Below, in pieces: positions 18,868-27,109 of a stretch of DNA of 37,138 bases. The stretch lies in assembly GCA_013204045.1 (NCBI GenBank), contig JABMOQ010000116.1, positions 1 through 37,138 on the forward strand. Direction: 5' to 3'. The position numbers and the translations under genes are program-made. Position 1 is the stretch's first letter. Each line of letters opens with the position of its first letter. Source of the stretch: Rhodospirillaceae bacterium. GTDB lineage: Bacteria; Pseudomonadota; Alphaproteobacteria; Rhodospirillales; JABHCV01. Below the pieces are notes generated by a model, which was given only the letters and a program-made list of their open reading frames with translations, made no database searches and was not told where the DNA came from.

Positions 18868-20159
18868 GCACCCTTTTTGAAGCACAGGCGCCGCGTCCGC
18901 TGGCTGACCGCCTCAGGCCGCGCACCCTGGACGAAGTTGTCGGTCAGGATCACCTTCTTGGTCCAGATTCACCCATAGGGCGACTGAAAACCTCCGGAGC
19001 CATGACCTCGATGATCCTGTGGGGGCCACCGGGAACTGGAAAAACCACCATAGCCCGCTTGTTGGCCGAGCACACGGATCTTCACTTCGAACCTCTGTCG
19101 GCGGTGTTTTCCGGCGTTGCAGATTTGCGCAAGATATTCGAAGCAGCCCGTGGGCGCCGCGGCGCCGGACAGGGGACCTTGCTGTTCATTGATGAGGTCC
19201 ATCGTTTCAATCGTGCCCAGCAGGATGGTTTTTTGCCCTATGTTGAGGATGGCACGGTGATTCTGGTTGGTGCGACGACGGAAAACCCGTCGTTCGAGCT
19301 GAATGCCGCCCTGCTGTCACGCAGCCAGGTGCTGGTTCTGAACCGGCTTGACGATGCCGCACTCGAAGAACTGTTGAAACGGGCGGAAGCGGAAGATGGC
19401 AAGAAATTGCCCCTGGATTCCGATGCCCGGGCGTCCTTGCGCGCCATGGCCGATGGCGACGGTCGGTATCTGCTCAATATGGTTGAGACACTCTTCGCAT
19501 TACCGCCCGCTGCTGTCCTTGATACGGCCGGGCTGGCCGAAGCCGTACAGCGTCGCATGCCACTATATGACAAGTCTCAGGATGGTCATTTTAACCTGAT
19601 GAGCGCCCTGCACAAATCCCTGCGCGGGTCGGACACGGATGCCGCCCTTTACTGGTTCGCACGTATGATCGCCGGCGGTGAAGACCCGAATTACGTCGCC
19701 CGCCGCCTGGTCCGGTTCTCGGTTGAAGACATCGGGCTTGCCGACCCCCAGGCCCTGGTGCAAGCATTGGCGTCATGGCAGGCTTATGAACGCCTGGGCA
19801 CACCAGAGGGTGAACTGGCCCTGGTCCAGTGCATCATCTATCTTGCCACGGCACCAAAATCCAACGCCGCCTACAAGGCGGAGAAGGCGGTTCGCGCCGT
19901 GGCCAAGGAAACTGGCTCGTTAATGCCGCCCAAACATATCTTGAACGCGCCGACGAATATGATGAAGGAACTGGGTTATGGCGACGGATATGCCTACGAT
20001 CATGATTCAGAAGACGGGTTTTCAGGGCAAGATTATTTTCCGGAAGGCATGGCCCGGCAGCGGTTCTATAATCCCAAGGACAGGGGATTCGAGCGCGAGA
20101 TCACCAAACGCTTAGCCTATTGGGATAAGTTAAGAGCGCAGAAGGGCGAAAGCACATGA
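18864..20159 (+). CDS. rarA: Replication-associated recombination protein A (AAA+ ATPase)
   Basis: RarA/MgsA is a clamp-loader-like ATPase acting at stalled replication forks. The N-terminus PLADRLRPRTLDEVVGQDHLLGP is typical. Walker A GPPGTGKTT is centred on Lys60, Walker B is LLFIDEVHRFN and sensor 1 is ATTENPSFELN. The C-terminal part has the family landmark DPNYVARRLVRFSVEDIGLADP. ATG 18864 gives 431 residues, normal; an earlier in-frame start would extend into the protease gene. Both ends are joined to neighbours by ATGA overlaps. Confidence 0.95.
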   Translation: MSTLFEAQAPRPLADRLRPRTLDEVVGQDHLLGPDSPIGRLKTSGAMTSMILWGPPGTGKTTIARLLAEHTDLHFEPLSAVFSGVADLRKIFEAARGRRGAGQGTLLFIDEVHRFNRAQQDGFLPYVEDGTVILVGATTENPSFELNAALLSRSQVLVLNRLDDAALEELLKRAEAEDGKKLPLDSDARASLRAMADGDGRYLLNMVETLFALPPAAVLDTAGLAEAVQRRMPLYDKSQDGHFNLMSALHKSLRGSDTDAALYWFARMIAGGEDPNYVARRLVRFSVEDIGLADPQALVQALASWQAYERLGTPEGELALVQCIIYLATAPKSNAAYKAEKAVRAVAKETGSLMPPKHILNAPTNMMKELGYGDGYAYDHDSEDGFSGQDYFPEGMARQRFYNPKDRGFEREITKRLAYWDKLRAQKGEST

Positions 20160-20542
20160 GTGCCAAGATATTAATTTCCGTCGCCATGGGCGGCGCTTTC
20201 GGGGCAGTCGGCCGCTATTTGATGATGAGCGGTATCGGCCATTTTCTGCATGCCGGGTTCCCCTATGCCACACTGGCCGTCAACGTTATCGGCTCATTCG
20301 CGCTGGGCTCGTTGATCGAGGTGATGGGCCTTGTCTGGTCTCCATCACAGGAAATGCGGAGTTTCATAGTCATCGGTGTTATTGGCGCCTTTACCACGTT
20401 TTCGACCTTTTCACTGGACGTATTCTATCTCATCGAACGGGGGCAAATGATGTCGGCGGGCATTTATATTGTGCTGTCGGTGGCGCTGTCGATCGCCGGA
20501 CTGTTCGCCGGGATGATGGTCTTCAGACAAATTTTAGCATGA
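20156..20542 (+). CDS. crcB: Fluoride channel CrcB/Fluc
   Basis: Small inner-membrane protein of 128 residues that exports fluoride as a dual-topology dimer. Four hydrophobic segments are visible. Signatures are GGAFGAVGRYL near residue 12, the pore asparagine motif NVIGSFALG and GAFTTFSTFSLD, the Na+ and phenylalanine-box region. No fluoride riboswitch can lie directly upstream because the start overlaps the rarA stop by 4 nt. Expression therefore appears to follow the cassette rather than fluoride. Confidence 0.95.
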   Translation: MSAKILISVAMGGAFGAVGRYLMMSGIGHFLHAGFPYATLAVNVIGSFALGSLIEVMGLVWSPSQEMRSFIVIGVIGAFTTFSTFSLDVFYLIERGQMMSAGIYIVLSVALSIAGLFAGMMVFRQILA

Positions 20543-21549
20543 CGACGGTCACCACCACAAAAGTTACGCACGATGAGGCGGATGTGCGCCTTGACCGCTG
20601 GTTCAAGCGCCACCATCCGGGCCTGACTCATGGCCGGCTTCAGAAACTGCTCAGAAGCGGACAGGTTCGCGTCGATGGCAAGCGGGTCAAGGCCAATGCG
20701 CGCCTTGTCCCCGGTCAGATGGTGCGGATACCGCCACTGAATCTGGACAATGTGGAGACGGCGAGCGACCGGCCAACGGTGGAACGTAATAAACCTGCGG
20801 TATCTGATGAAGATGCCGAGGCCCTCCGTCAATCTGTCCTTTACATGGATGACGATGTTATCGCCATAAACAAACCGCCCGGCCTGGCCGTGCAGGGTGG
20901 AACCGGGATCGGCCGCAACATCGACGATATGCTGGATGTTCTAAGGTTTGACGCCAAGGAACGCCCGAGGCTGGTGCACAGGCTGGATAAGGATACGTCG
21001 GGGGTTCTGCTGCTTGGCCGAACGGCGACATCAACGGCGAGTCTGGCTGAAACATTTAGGAGCAAAACGGCGCGCAAGGTTTACTGGGCCGTGATCGTCG
21101 GCGTCACCGAACCGGCAGCTGGAAAAATCAATCTTTCCATATCTAAACTGCCGGGCCACAAGGGAGAGCGCGTGGTGCCTGATGCGGATGGAGGCAAACG
21201 GGCGGTCACCCTGTTCCGGACGGTCGAACGTGCCAGCCGTAAGGCTTCATGGATGGTTCTGGAGCCCCAGACGGGGCGCACCCATCAATTAAGGGTCCAT
21301 ATGTCATATTTAGGCACGCCTATCCTTGGCGACGGTAAATATGGGGCCAGTGACGCTTTCCTTCAGGGGCCCGGCTTAAGCCGTAAACTACATCTGCATG
21401 CCCGGGCCATCCGTGTTCCCCATCCCCGGCAAGGGACACTGGAGGTTGTCGCCCCGTTATCGGAACACATGCGCGCGACCTGGCGTTTTTTGGGTTTTGA
21501 TGAAAAATTGGAAGCCGACCCATTTATCGACCTTGAACCTGAATCCTAG
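20539..21549 (+). CDS. RluC/RluD-family ribosomal large subunit pseudouridine synthase
   Basis: Converts uridines to pseudouridine in 23S rRNA. An S4 RNA-binding domain occupies about residues 13-65 (RLDRWFKRHHPGLTHGRLQKLL). The catalytic motif RLVHRLDKDTSGVLLL contains Asp150. The C-terminal landmark GRTHQLRVHMSYLGTPILGD is present. Length 336 and the long linker (70-98) fit the RluC subgroup better than RluD, but the target site is inferred. It closes the four-gene overlapping cassette; its ATG overlaps the crcB stop. Confidence 0.92.
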   Translation: MTTVTTTKVTHDEADVRLDRWFKRHHPGLTHGRLQKLLRSGQVRVDGKRVKANARLVPGQMVRIPPLNLDNVETASDRPTVERNKPAVSDEDAEALRQSVLYMDDDVIAINKPPGLAVQGGTGIGRNIDDMLDVLRFDAKERPRLVHRLDKDTSGVLLLGRTATSTASLAETFRSKTARKVYWAVIVGVTEPAAGKINLSISKLPGHKGERVVPDADGGKRAVTLFRTVERASRKASWMVLEPQTGRTHQLRVHMSYLGTPILGDGKYGASDAFLQGPGLSRKLHLHARAIRVPHPRQGTLEVVAPLSEHMRATWRFLGFDEKLEADPFIDLEPES

Positions 21550-21641
21550 TTTTGAAGCCTTAAAGTGGCTATTTTCCACGCAGCCATAATACTTTATGAT
21601 AAATAATCGACTTTTGGGGTCGGACAACCAGGGCAATATCC

Positions 21642-22316
21642 ATGCGCTTACTTCTCGTTGAAGATAACCAGCGACTGGCGGAGACAACCAAGAAAGGACT
21701 CGAAAAAGAGTCTTTCACCGTCGACTGGTTCGATACCCTATCCGATGCTGCCGCAGCGCTGGAAACCGTATCTTATGACGCAGTCGTCCTTGATTTGGGG
21801 TTACCGGATGGCGATGGACTGGAATTACTGTCTAATCTACGCAAAAAGGGATCTTCTACACCGGTTCTGATCCTGACGGCCCGTGACGGGATCGATGAAC
21901 GAGTCAGGGGGCTTGACGGCGGGGCCGACGATTATCTTTTAAAGCCTTTCGCCCTTGAAGAGTTAATAGCGCGCATTCGGGCCCTTCTGCGCAGGCCTGG
22001 GGGTGCTTTGGGCCTATTGCTGATCGCGGGCAATGTTTCCTTCGACACGACCGCCCGCGAGGTGTTGGTAGACGACAAACCGATTTCTGTATCGAGACGG
22101 GAAATGGGTGTGCTTGAACAATTGATGCGGCGAAATGGCCGGGTCGTCCCGAAGGACGTACTGGAAGACAAGTTGTATGGGTTTGGTGAAGAGGTAACCT
22201 CCAACTCGGTAGAGGTTCACATTTCCCGGCTTAGGAAACGTTTGTTGAAAGCCAAGGCATCAATCACCGTGCATACACTACGCGGGGTCGGGTATCTGCT
22301 TTCCGAAGACACTTAA
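21642..22316 (+). CDS. OmpR-family response regulator
   Basis: A DNA-binding two-component output protein of 224 residues. The receiver domain (1-115) has the acidic pocket Glu7-Asp8, phospho-acceptor Asp51 in VVLDLGLPDGDG, Thr79 and Lys101 in LLKPFALEEL. The winged-helix domain (about 125-222) contains LTxx-like SRREMGVLEQLMRRNGRVV and NSVEVHISRLRKRL, then TLRGVGYLL. The sequence resembles the QseB/TctD branch. It is 41 nt before the kinase gene, so the pair is probably one transcript. Regulon is unknown. Confidence 0.95.
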   Translation: MRLLLVEDNQRLAETTKKGLEKESFTVDWFDTLSDAAAALETVSYDAVVLDLGLPDGDGLELLSNLRKKGSSTPVLILTARDGIDERVRGLDGGADDYLLKPFALEELIARIRALLRRPGGALGLLLIAGNVSFDTTAREVLVDDKPISVSRREMGVLEQLMRRNGRVVPKDVLEDKLYGFGEEVTSNSVEVHISRLRKRLLKAKASITVHTLRGVGYLLSEDT

Positions 22317-22357
22317 AACATAATATGTATTACGCCTGAGTATGGCCGGATGAATTT

Positions 22358-24448
22358 ATGAAAGACGACAGTCTGGACCCCCGATCCACCATAACTGAAA
22401 CAGCCACATCTCCCTTAAATGGTATCAGTGGAACGGTGGTCGCCGCGGCGATTCTGGCAGCATTCATGTCTGTCTTTCTCATGTCTGCTGTTGATGAATA
22501 TTCGGCCAGCACACTTGCTCCCTACATACTGCTGTGGGCGTCCTTGACGTTTTCCTGGCATGCGTGGCGACGCTTGCGTGAGGCAACCGCCGAAGATCAT
22601 TCGTTGGCCCAATGGGCGGAGACAGACGGCGATAGTACTTATCACGGATCAAAAAACAGCAACCGGAAGGTTGGCGATTTGGGAGCTTGGGAATGGGATG
22701 TCACGAAGGACAGACTGACCTGGACTGATGAAGTCTATAAAATATTCGGGATTGATAAAAATTTGTTTGGTGGGAAATACGAGTCATTCCAAAAGCTTGT
22801 TCATCCCGATGACAGGCTTATCGTATCGGAAACCGTTGCCAGATCGTTACGGGAAAAAACCCCTTATACCATTGAGTATAAAGTCATTACCCCTGATGGG
22901 GATGTCCGTATCGTTTATGAACAGAACAAAATTTATCTGAAAGATGGCAAAGTCGTCAGAATGTCAGGAACAGTGAGTGATGTGACCGAACGCTTGAAAG
23001 CGGAAACAGAGCTGCGTTCGAGCTATGGCCTTTTGAAAACACTGATAGATACCATTCCTGTCCCCGTATTCCATAAGAAACTGAACGGTTTTTATCATGA
23101 TGGAAATACCGCATTTGAAAACTTCTTTGGGATAGACAGGACAAAACTCGACACCATGACGGTGTTTGATCTTGATCCGGAACCCATCGCCACCATTTCA
23201 GACAATGCAGACAAAATGCTTATCAGGAAAGGCCCTGGTGGTACCTATACATACGAGTCTCCGGTAATTGATTCTAACGGGGGCCATCATGACGTGATCT
23301 ATCATAAGGCCGTCCTTACCGACGATGCGGGGAATATGACCGGCCTGATAGGTACCATGCTTGACATTACCGAACGCAAACACATGGAAGCGGCGTTAAG
23401 GGAAAGCGAACAGCGTTTCCGCAACATAGCCGAATCCGCATCCGACTGGTTCTGGGAATCTGATGCAGAACACAAAATTTCTTACCTTTCAGACAGGTGC
23501 AGGGACGTGCTGGGGGCAGAAGTGGAATCAATTTTGGGAAAAACACGTTTTGAGCTGGCCGGCAAGGAACAAATAATCCTGGATAAGGAAAAGTGGGATA
23601 AGCATCGTGACGACCTGAACAACCACAGGCCATTTCGCGATTTTGAATACATTTATATATCCAGCGATGGCACCTGGGTAGATCTCAAGGCCAGTGGCGT
23701 CCCGGTGTTCGACGACTCAGGTGAATTTACTGGTTTTCGGGGAACGGGCACGGACATCACGGCCCACAAGCGGGTCGAACAGGCGCTTCGCGAAAGCGAG
23801 GAAAGACATCGTCATTTCGCCGCCGACGTGGCGCATGAACTTCGTACGCCGCTGGCTGTTCTGCGCACCCACCTGGACAACATTGAAGAAACCAAGGAAG
23901 TGCTGTCGTTACGCATGGATGTAGATGCAATGACGCGCATGATTGCCCAGCTGCTGGCGATGACCCGGCTGGAGACCTATACCCCGGACATGTTCATGGC
24001 GGTAGATTTATGTGAAGTGTGCCGTAATATCGCCGCCTTAATGGCGCCAATCGCTATCAAAGAGGGGCGTTCCATCGAGGTCACCGGATCGGAAATTCCT
24101 GTTATCATCAATGGGAATATGGAGTCTCTTGAACAGGCCGTACGCAACCTTGCCGAAAATGCCATCCGGTATTCGGCTAGGGGTACCGTTATTACTTTTC
24201 ATATCATGAACACCAGTGAGCCAACAATCAGTGTCATCGACAGAGGCAGGGGAATTGATCCAGACCAGAGAGAGGTAATTTTTGAGCGTTTCCTGCGCGC
24301 CGATCGCCGCGGTGGTGGTGCCGGGTTAGGACTTTCCATCGTCAAGCGGACGGTCGAGAACCATCATGCAGAAATCGAAATTATTGATACTCAAGGCGGC
24401 GGCGCCACCTTTATCATGCGCTTTCCTGTTGTTGAGAACAATTCTTAG
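22358..24448 (+). CDS. PAS-domain sensor histidine kinase
   Basis: Membrane-bound kinase of 696 residues, likely partner of the upstream regulator. Two N-terminal membrane segments (about 27-43 and 55-70) are joined by a very short outside loop, so sensing is probably cytoplasmic or within the membrane. Three PAS domains follow (about 105-215, 222-340, 345-470), each ending in D(V/I)T-type caps. The H-box HELRTP has His493. The N-box contains Asn601 and the ATP lid has DRGRGID and GGGAGLGLSIV. The signal is unknown; no haem or flavin residue pattern could be assigned by eye. Confidence 0.93.
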   Translation: MKDDSLDPRSTITETATSPLNGISGTVVAAAILAAFMSVFLMSAVDEYSASTLAPYILLWASLTFSWHAWRRLREATAEDHSLAQWAETDGDSTYHGSKNSNRKVGDLGAWEWDVTKDRLTWTDEVYKIFGIDKNLFGGKYESFQKLVHPDDRLIVSETVARSLREKTPYTIEYKVITPDGDVRIVYEQNKIYLKDGKVVRMSGTVSDVTERLKAETELRSSYGLLKTLIDTIPVPVFHKKLNGFYHDGNTAFENFFGIDRTKLDTMTVFDLDPEPIATISDNADKMLIRKGPGGTYTYESPVIDSNGGHHDVIYHKAVLTDDAGNMTGLIGTMLDITERKHMEAALRESEQRFRNIAESASDWFWESDAEHKISYLSDRCRDVLGAEVESILGKTRFELAGKEQIILDKEKWDKHRDDLNNHRPFRDFEYIYISSDGTWVDLKASGVPVFDDSGEFTGFRGTGTDITAHKRVEQALRESEERHRHFAADVAHELRTPLAVLRTHLDNIEETKEVLSLRMDVDAMTRMIAQLLAMTRLETYTPDMFMAVDLCEVCRNIAALMAPIAIKEGRSIEVTGSEIPVIINGNMESLEQAVRNLAENAIRYSARGTVITFHIMNTSEPTISVIDRGRGIDPDQREVIFERFLRADRRGGGAGLGLSIVKRTVENHHAEIEIIDTQGGGATFIMRFPVVENNS

Positions 24449-24780
24449 ATAATCGGCGGTTTTACCCTGAAGTCGTCTTCTGGACTGTCTAGCCGTTAAT
24501 CATTCATTGTCACATTTGGTTTATAGATTCTCCCCGAATAGGCGTGTTTCCAGCTATGGAATATTCCGGTATTCACACTGTGGACTATTAAAATTATTTG
24601 AAATTCCTATATCAACCTTAGGAATCAATAGCTTGAGAATCTATCGAGATAATATTCAATCACTAGAAGAAATTGTCTGGCCAAGGTAAGGGCTGCGTTG
24701 TAATAAACCGGTCAGCTTCAGTAGATATACATCGCTTCGCATATTAGAGATTAGCCGAGATTTCTTGTAGGGAAAGACGC
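24449..24780. other. 332-bp AT-rich non-coding gap after the kinase
   Basis: No convincing gene is present. A 60-codon open frame at 24507-24689 lacks a good ribosome site and recognisable content. The stretch is visibly richer in A and T than the flanking genes. It contains a 10-bp palindrome GGAATATTCC (24558-24567). I saw no clear terminator for the kinase and no well-spaced promoter for the next gene, although one must exist if that gene is separately transcribed. Confidence 0.6.
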
Positions 24781-25200
24781 ATGAAGAACTGCCGAATCAT
24801 CATAATTGCTGCCATGGGATTAGCAATTATAGCGGCATCAAGTACTCAATCTTATGCAATGGGAGGTTGTGCTGCGTTCCCAGTTTCCGAGGGTTGGAGT
24901 AATATCAGCCATGAAAAAATTGTTTCCTATGTTTCTGCTAAACATGGGAATGACTGGGCTCCCTACCTGGTGAAGTGGAACAAGCAGCTCCATACAATGA
25001 AGTCAGTCTATGCCCGAGACGGCGTCGCCGTGTTCAAGAAAAAGGCTCTGACCCTGAAGGGTGAAGCGCTTCAACGCTACATTGAGGACATTGCAGCCAG
25101 GATCGAGGTCACCGAGTGCCTGGCCCGTTACGACGCGGAAACCAGGGAAGCCCGTGCGTTAAACGATCTGGATACGGCGGCCGGTGGCAACGCACAATAA
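24781..25200 (+). CDS. Small exported two-cysteine protein, paralogue 1 of 3
   Basis: Not recognised as a named family. A signal peptide (1-26, cleavage after SYA) precedes a mature part of about 113 residues. It begins GGCAAFP and ends its conserved core at TECLA. Cys30 and Cys113 are 83 residues apart and would form a disulfide in the periplasm. Conserved with its two neighbours are W..I.HEKI.SYV, KH..DW.PY, KW.KQL, MK, FK, L.GE.L..YI and R.EVT.CL. No lipobox, membrane segment beyond the signal, or catalytic motif is seen. AGGGAAAG gives a good ribosome site. This copy has an extra tail of about 25 residues. Confidence 0.85.
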   Translation: MKNCRIIIIAAMGLAIIAASSTQSYAMGGCAAFPVSEGWSNISHEKIVSYVSAKHGNDWAPYLVKWNKQLHTMKSVYARDGVAVFKKKALTLKGEALQRYIEDIAARIEVTECLARYDAETREARALNDLDTAAGGNAQ

Positions 25201-25221
25201 TCAGCATCTCCGAGGCCTTTC

Positions 25222-25257
25222 CGGGCGGCGTTAATCAAACGGGCGGCGTTAATCAAA
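25222..25257 (+). repeat. 18-bp perfect tandem repeat, two copies
   Basis: The unit CGGGCGGCGTTAATCAAA occurs at 25222-25239 and again, identical, at 25240-25257. It begins 21 bp after the stop of paralogue 1. It could be a duplicated protein-binding site or a recent slippage event. Confidence 0.9.
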
Positions 25258-25305
25258 TATTTTCCTCATACAGGGTATTTTGCGAACACGTTTTTTTGCC
25301 GTTCG

Positions 25306-25321
25306 TGTGATCCAGATCACA
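25306..25321. promoter_or_regulatory. CRP-type operator palindrome
   Basis: TGTGATCCAGATCACA fits the CRP consensus TGTGA-N6-TCACA at every fixed position and is symmetric over 7 bp on each side. It lies about 190 bp before the paralogue 2 start and just upstream of a possible -35 box. The regulator is inferred to be a Crp/Fnr-superfamily protein; none is encoded in this window. Confidence 0.7.
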
Positions 25322-25502
25322 TACATTTGCATAAAATTTTATTAAATTTGTACATTATCATGCAACGCGACGCTCAGACGATTTGTTGATATGTCAGGTG
25401 GGTGTCAGGCTTAAAACGTAGTTTGGTGCGATTGAAAGTCGGGGATGATCGAGAGATGAGGGTTTTGAGCAATATGAGTAGAGTGATAAAGGATCAGGAC
25501 TC

Positions 25503-25895
25503 ATGAAGATCATCGGTAAAACGACCTTGTCTTTTGCGGCGCTTATGGTGACCCTTTTTTCTGTCTCCCCGTCATATGCGGCAGGCGGATGCGCGGCTTT
25601 CCCGGATTCAAAATGGTGGGGAAATACCGACCACAAAAAAGTCATTTCCTATGTTTCCCGTAAGCATAATGGTGATTGGTCCCCGTATATAGAAAAATGG
25701 GGCGCCCAGTTAAATACCATGAAGGAAATTTTTGCCAAAGGTGGCAGCGCCGTTTTCAAGTCGAGGGAGGTCACCCTTTCTGGAGATATGTTGCAACAAT
25801 ATATCGACGATCTTGTTGTGCGTGTCGACGTGACAAAATGCCTTTCCCGCCATGCGACGGAAGAGGCGTTAAAGGAAACCAAGCCGGATTCCTAA
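25503..25895 (+). CDS. Small exported two-cysteine protein, paralogue 2 of 3
   Basis: A 130-residue protein with a signal peptide of 26 residues (cleavage after SYA, then AGGCAAFP). Cys30 and Cys113 keep the 83-residue spacing of the other copies. Core motifs are HKKVISYVSRKHNGDW, PYIEKW, GGSAVFKS, LSGDMLQQYI and VTKCLS. By eye roughly half of the core positions are identical to paralogue 3. AAAGGAT precedes the ATG. Unlike copy 1 the C-terminus is only a short charged tail. A CRP-type palindrome upstream suggests regulated expression. Biochemical function is unknown. Confidence 0.88.
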   Translation: MKIIGKTTLSFAALMVTLFSVSPSYAAGGCAAFPDSKWWGNTDHKKVISYVSRKHNGDWSPYIEKWGAQLNTMKEIFAKGGSAVFKSREVTLSGDMLQQYIDDLVVRVDVTKCLSRHATEEALKETKPDS

Positions 25896-25952
25896 ACGAC
25901 GGTTCACCAACAAATTCACCTGAACAGATAGCAGCAAGGCGATAAAAAAAGA

Positions 25953-26318
25953 ATGCGCGATATCCTGATTATCAATTTTCGCTCATGGCTGACTGCCCTT
26001 GTTCTGCTCATTATTGCTGCTTTACCCGCCGCAGCCGAAACGGGCAACTGCGAAAATTTCCCTCAGAGTGCCCACTGGAACAAGTTGACGCATGAGAGCA
26101 TCACATCATATGTGCAACGCAAGCATGATGGTGACTGGGTTCCTTATATCGCCAAGTGGGAAAAACAACTTCAATCCATGAAGGATATTCATAAACGCGG
26201 CGGCAGTGCCATTTTCAAATCTAAAGGCGTCAGCCTGAGTGGTGAAGAACTGCTGGGGTATATCGCCGAGCTTGAAAAGCGCGTCGCCATTACCCGGTGC
26301 CTGTCCGAACAGCAATAA
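25953..26318 (+). CDS. Small exported two-cysteine protein, paralogue 3 of 3
   Basis: A 121-residue protein with a longer N-terminal signal (about 1-29, cleavage near AAAE). The mature core ETGNCENFP...TRCLSEQQ stops directly after the second cysteine. Cys33 and Cys116 are again 83 residues apart. It keeps HESITSYVQRKHDGDW, PYIAKW, GGSAIFKS and LSGEELLGYI. It lies 57 nt after paralogue 2 with AAGG upstream and no obvious promoter, so the two are probably co-transcribed. It is the minimal version of the domain. Function is unknown. Confidence 0.88.
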   Translation: MRDILIINFRSWLTALVLLIIAALPAAAETGNCENFPQSAHWNKLTHESITSYVQRKHDGDWVPYIAKWEKQLQSMKDIHKRGGSAIFKSKGVSLSGEELLGYIAELEKRVAITRCLSEQQ

Positions 26319-26373
26319 TATTCCGCTGGCCTTGATTTGTGTCCTTGGTTTGTCTCCCTGGGGATGATAAATC

Positions 26374-27090
26374 ATGTCCCTTCGCCTTCGGTCAGATGGA
26401 GTGTTCCAATTGGATGACACGCTTTCGAAATTGCGCCTTGCCGTTTTTGACTGCGACGGCACCTTGGTTGATTCACAGGCCTCGATTGTATCGTCCATGC
26501 AGGCGGCTTGTGCTGCCCATAATATCCCAGAGCCGGAGCCGGAAGCCATCCGCCGGATGGTTGGCCTGCCGCTGGAAGTCGCCATCGCCAGTCTTTTTCC
26601 AGAACTGGACAAAAACAAGGTATGGCAGGTCCGCGAAGGTTACCGAGAGGCCTTTACGGTACTCCGCCAAAGGGGAGACGTTCACGAGCCACTGTTTCAA
26701 GGTGGACTTGATGCCCTAAGGGTTCTGGAAGATACCGGCTGGATACTTGGTGTCGCCACGGGAAAATCCTATAAAGGGCTGATATCGACACTGGATACCC
26801 ACCGCCTGACAATACGCTTCCAGACGTTACAGACGGCCGATTTGGCCCAAGGCAAACCTCACCCGGAGATGCTTTTAAATGCCATGGCCGAAACAGGCGT
26901 GGATGCTGCCTCGACGGTGATGATTGGTGATACGACCTACGACATGGAAATGGCCATTAATGCCGGCACCATGGCACTTGGTGTTGCATGGGGCTATCAT
27001 GAGTCCCAGGAATTGATGGATGCTGGTGCCCATATTGTTATAGACGACTTCAGCCAGTTACCGGAAGCCGTAGAACGTTTATCAGAATGA
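26374..27090 (+). CDS. HAD-family phosphatase, phosphoglycolate phosphatase-like
   Basis: A haloacid dehalogenase hydrolase of 238 residues. Motif I is FDCDGTLVDS with nucleophile Asp26 and acid Asp28. Motif II is VATGKS, motif III the lysine in GKPHPEM, and motif IV GDTTYDMEMA. A helical cap (about 37-105) matches the Gph subfamily. Substrate is not certain; phosphoglycolate or another small sugar phosphate is likely. It is followed 19 nt later by the AsmA gene. An N-terminal extension of about 20 residues precedes the core, so a later start is possible. Confidence 0.88.
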   Translation: MSLRLRSDGVFQLDDTLSKLRLAVFDCDGTLVDSQASIVSSMQAACAAHNIPEPEPEAIRRMVGLPLEVAIASLFPELDKNKVWQVREGYREAFTVLRQRGDVHEPLFQGGLDALRVLEDTGWILGVATGKSYKGLISTLDTHRLTIRFQTLQTADLAQGKPHPEMLLNAMAETGVDAASTVMIGDTTYDMEMAINAGTMALGVAWGYHESQELMDAGAHIVIDDFSQLPEAVERLSE

Positions 27091-27109
27091 ATATTATAAG
27101 GTGAAGAGA

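Larger units (their letters stand above)
25201..25502. other. 302-bp regulatory gap between paralogues 1 and 2
   Basis: No gene is visible. The gap holds an 18-bp tandem repeat (25222-25257), a CRP-type palindrome (25306-25321) and an AT palindrome ATAAAATTTTAT (25331-25342). It also holds a possible weak promoter (TTGCAT 25327-25332, TACATT 25351-25356, 18-bp spacing). This density of signals suggests that paralogues 2 and 3 have their own regulated promoter. Confidence 0.65.

Noticed and set aside
20100-20160. Fluoride riboswitch before crcB
   Set aside because: crcB begins inside the rarA stop codon and no riboswitch-like fold was seen in the preceding coding sequence.
24507-24689. 60-codon frame in the AT-rich gap after the kinase
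   Set aside because: No good ribosome site, signal peptide or familiar motif; likely chance in AT-rich DNA.
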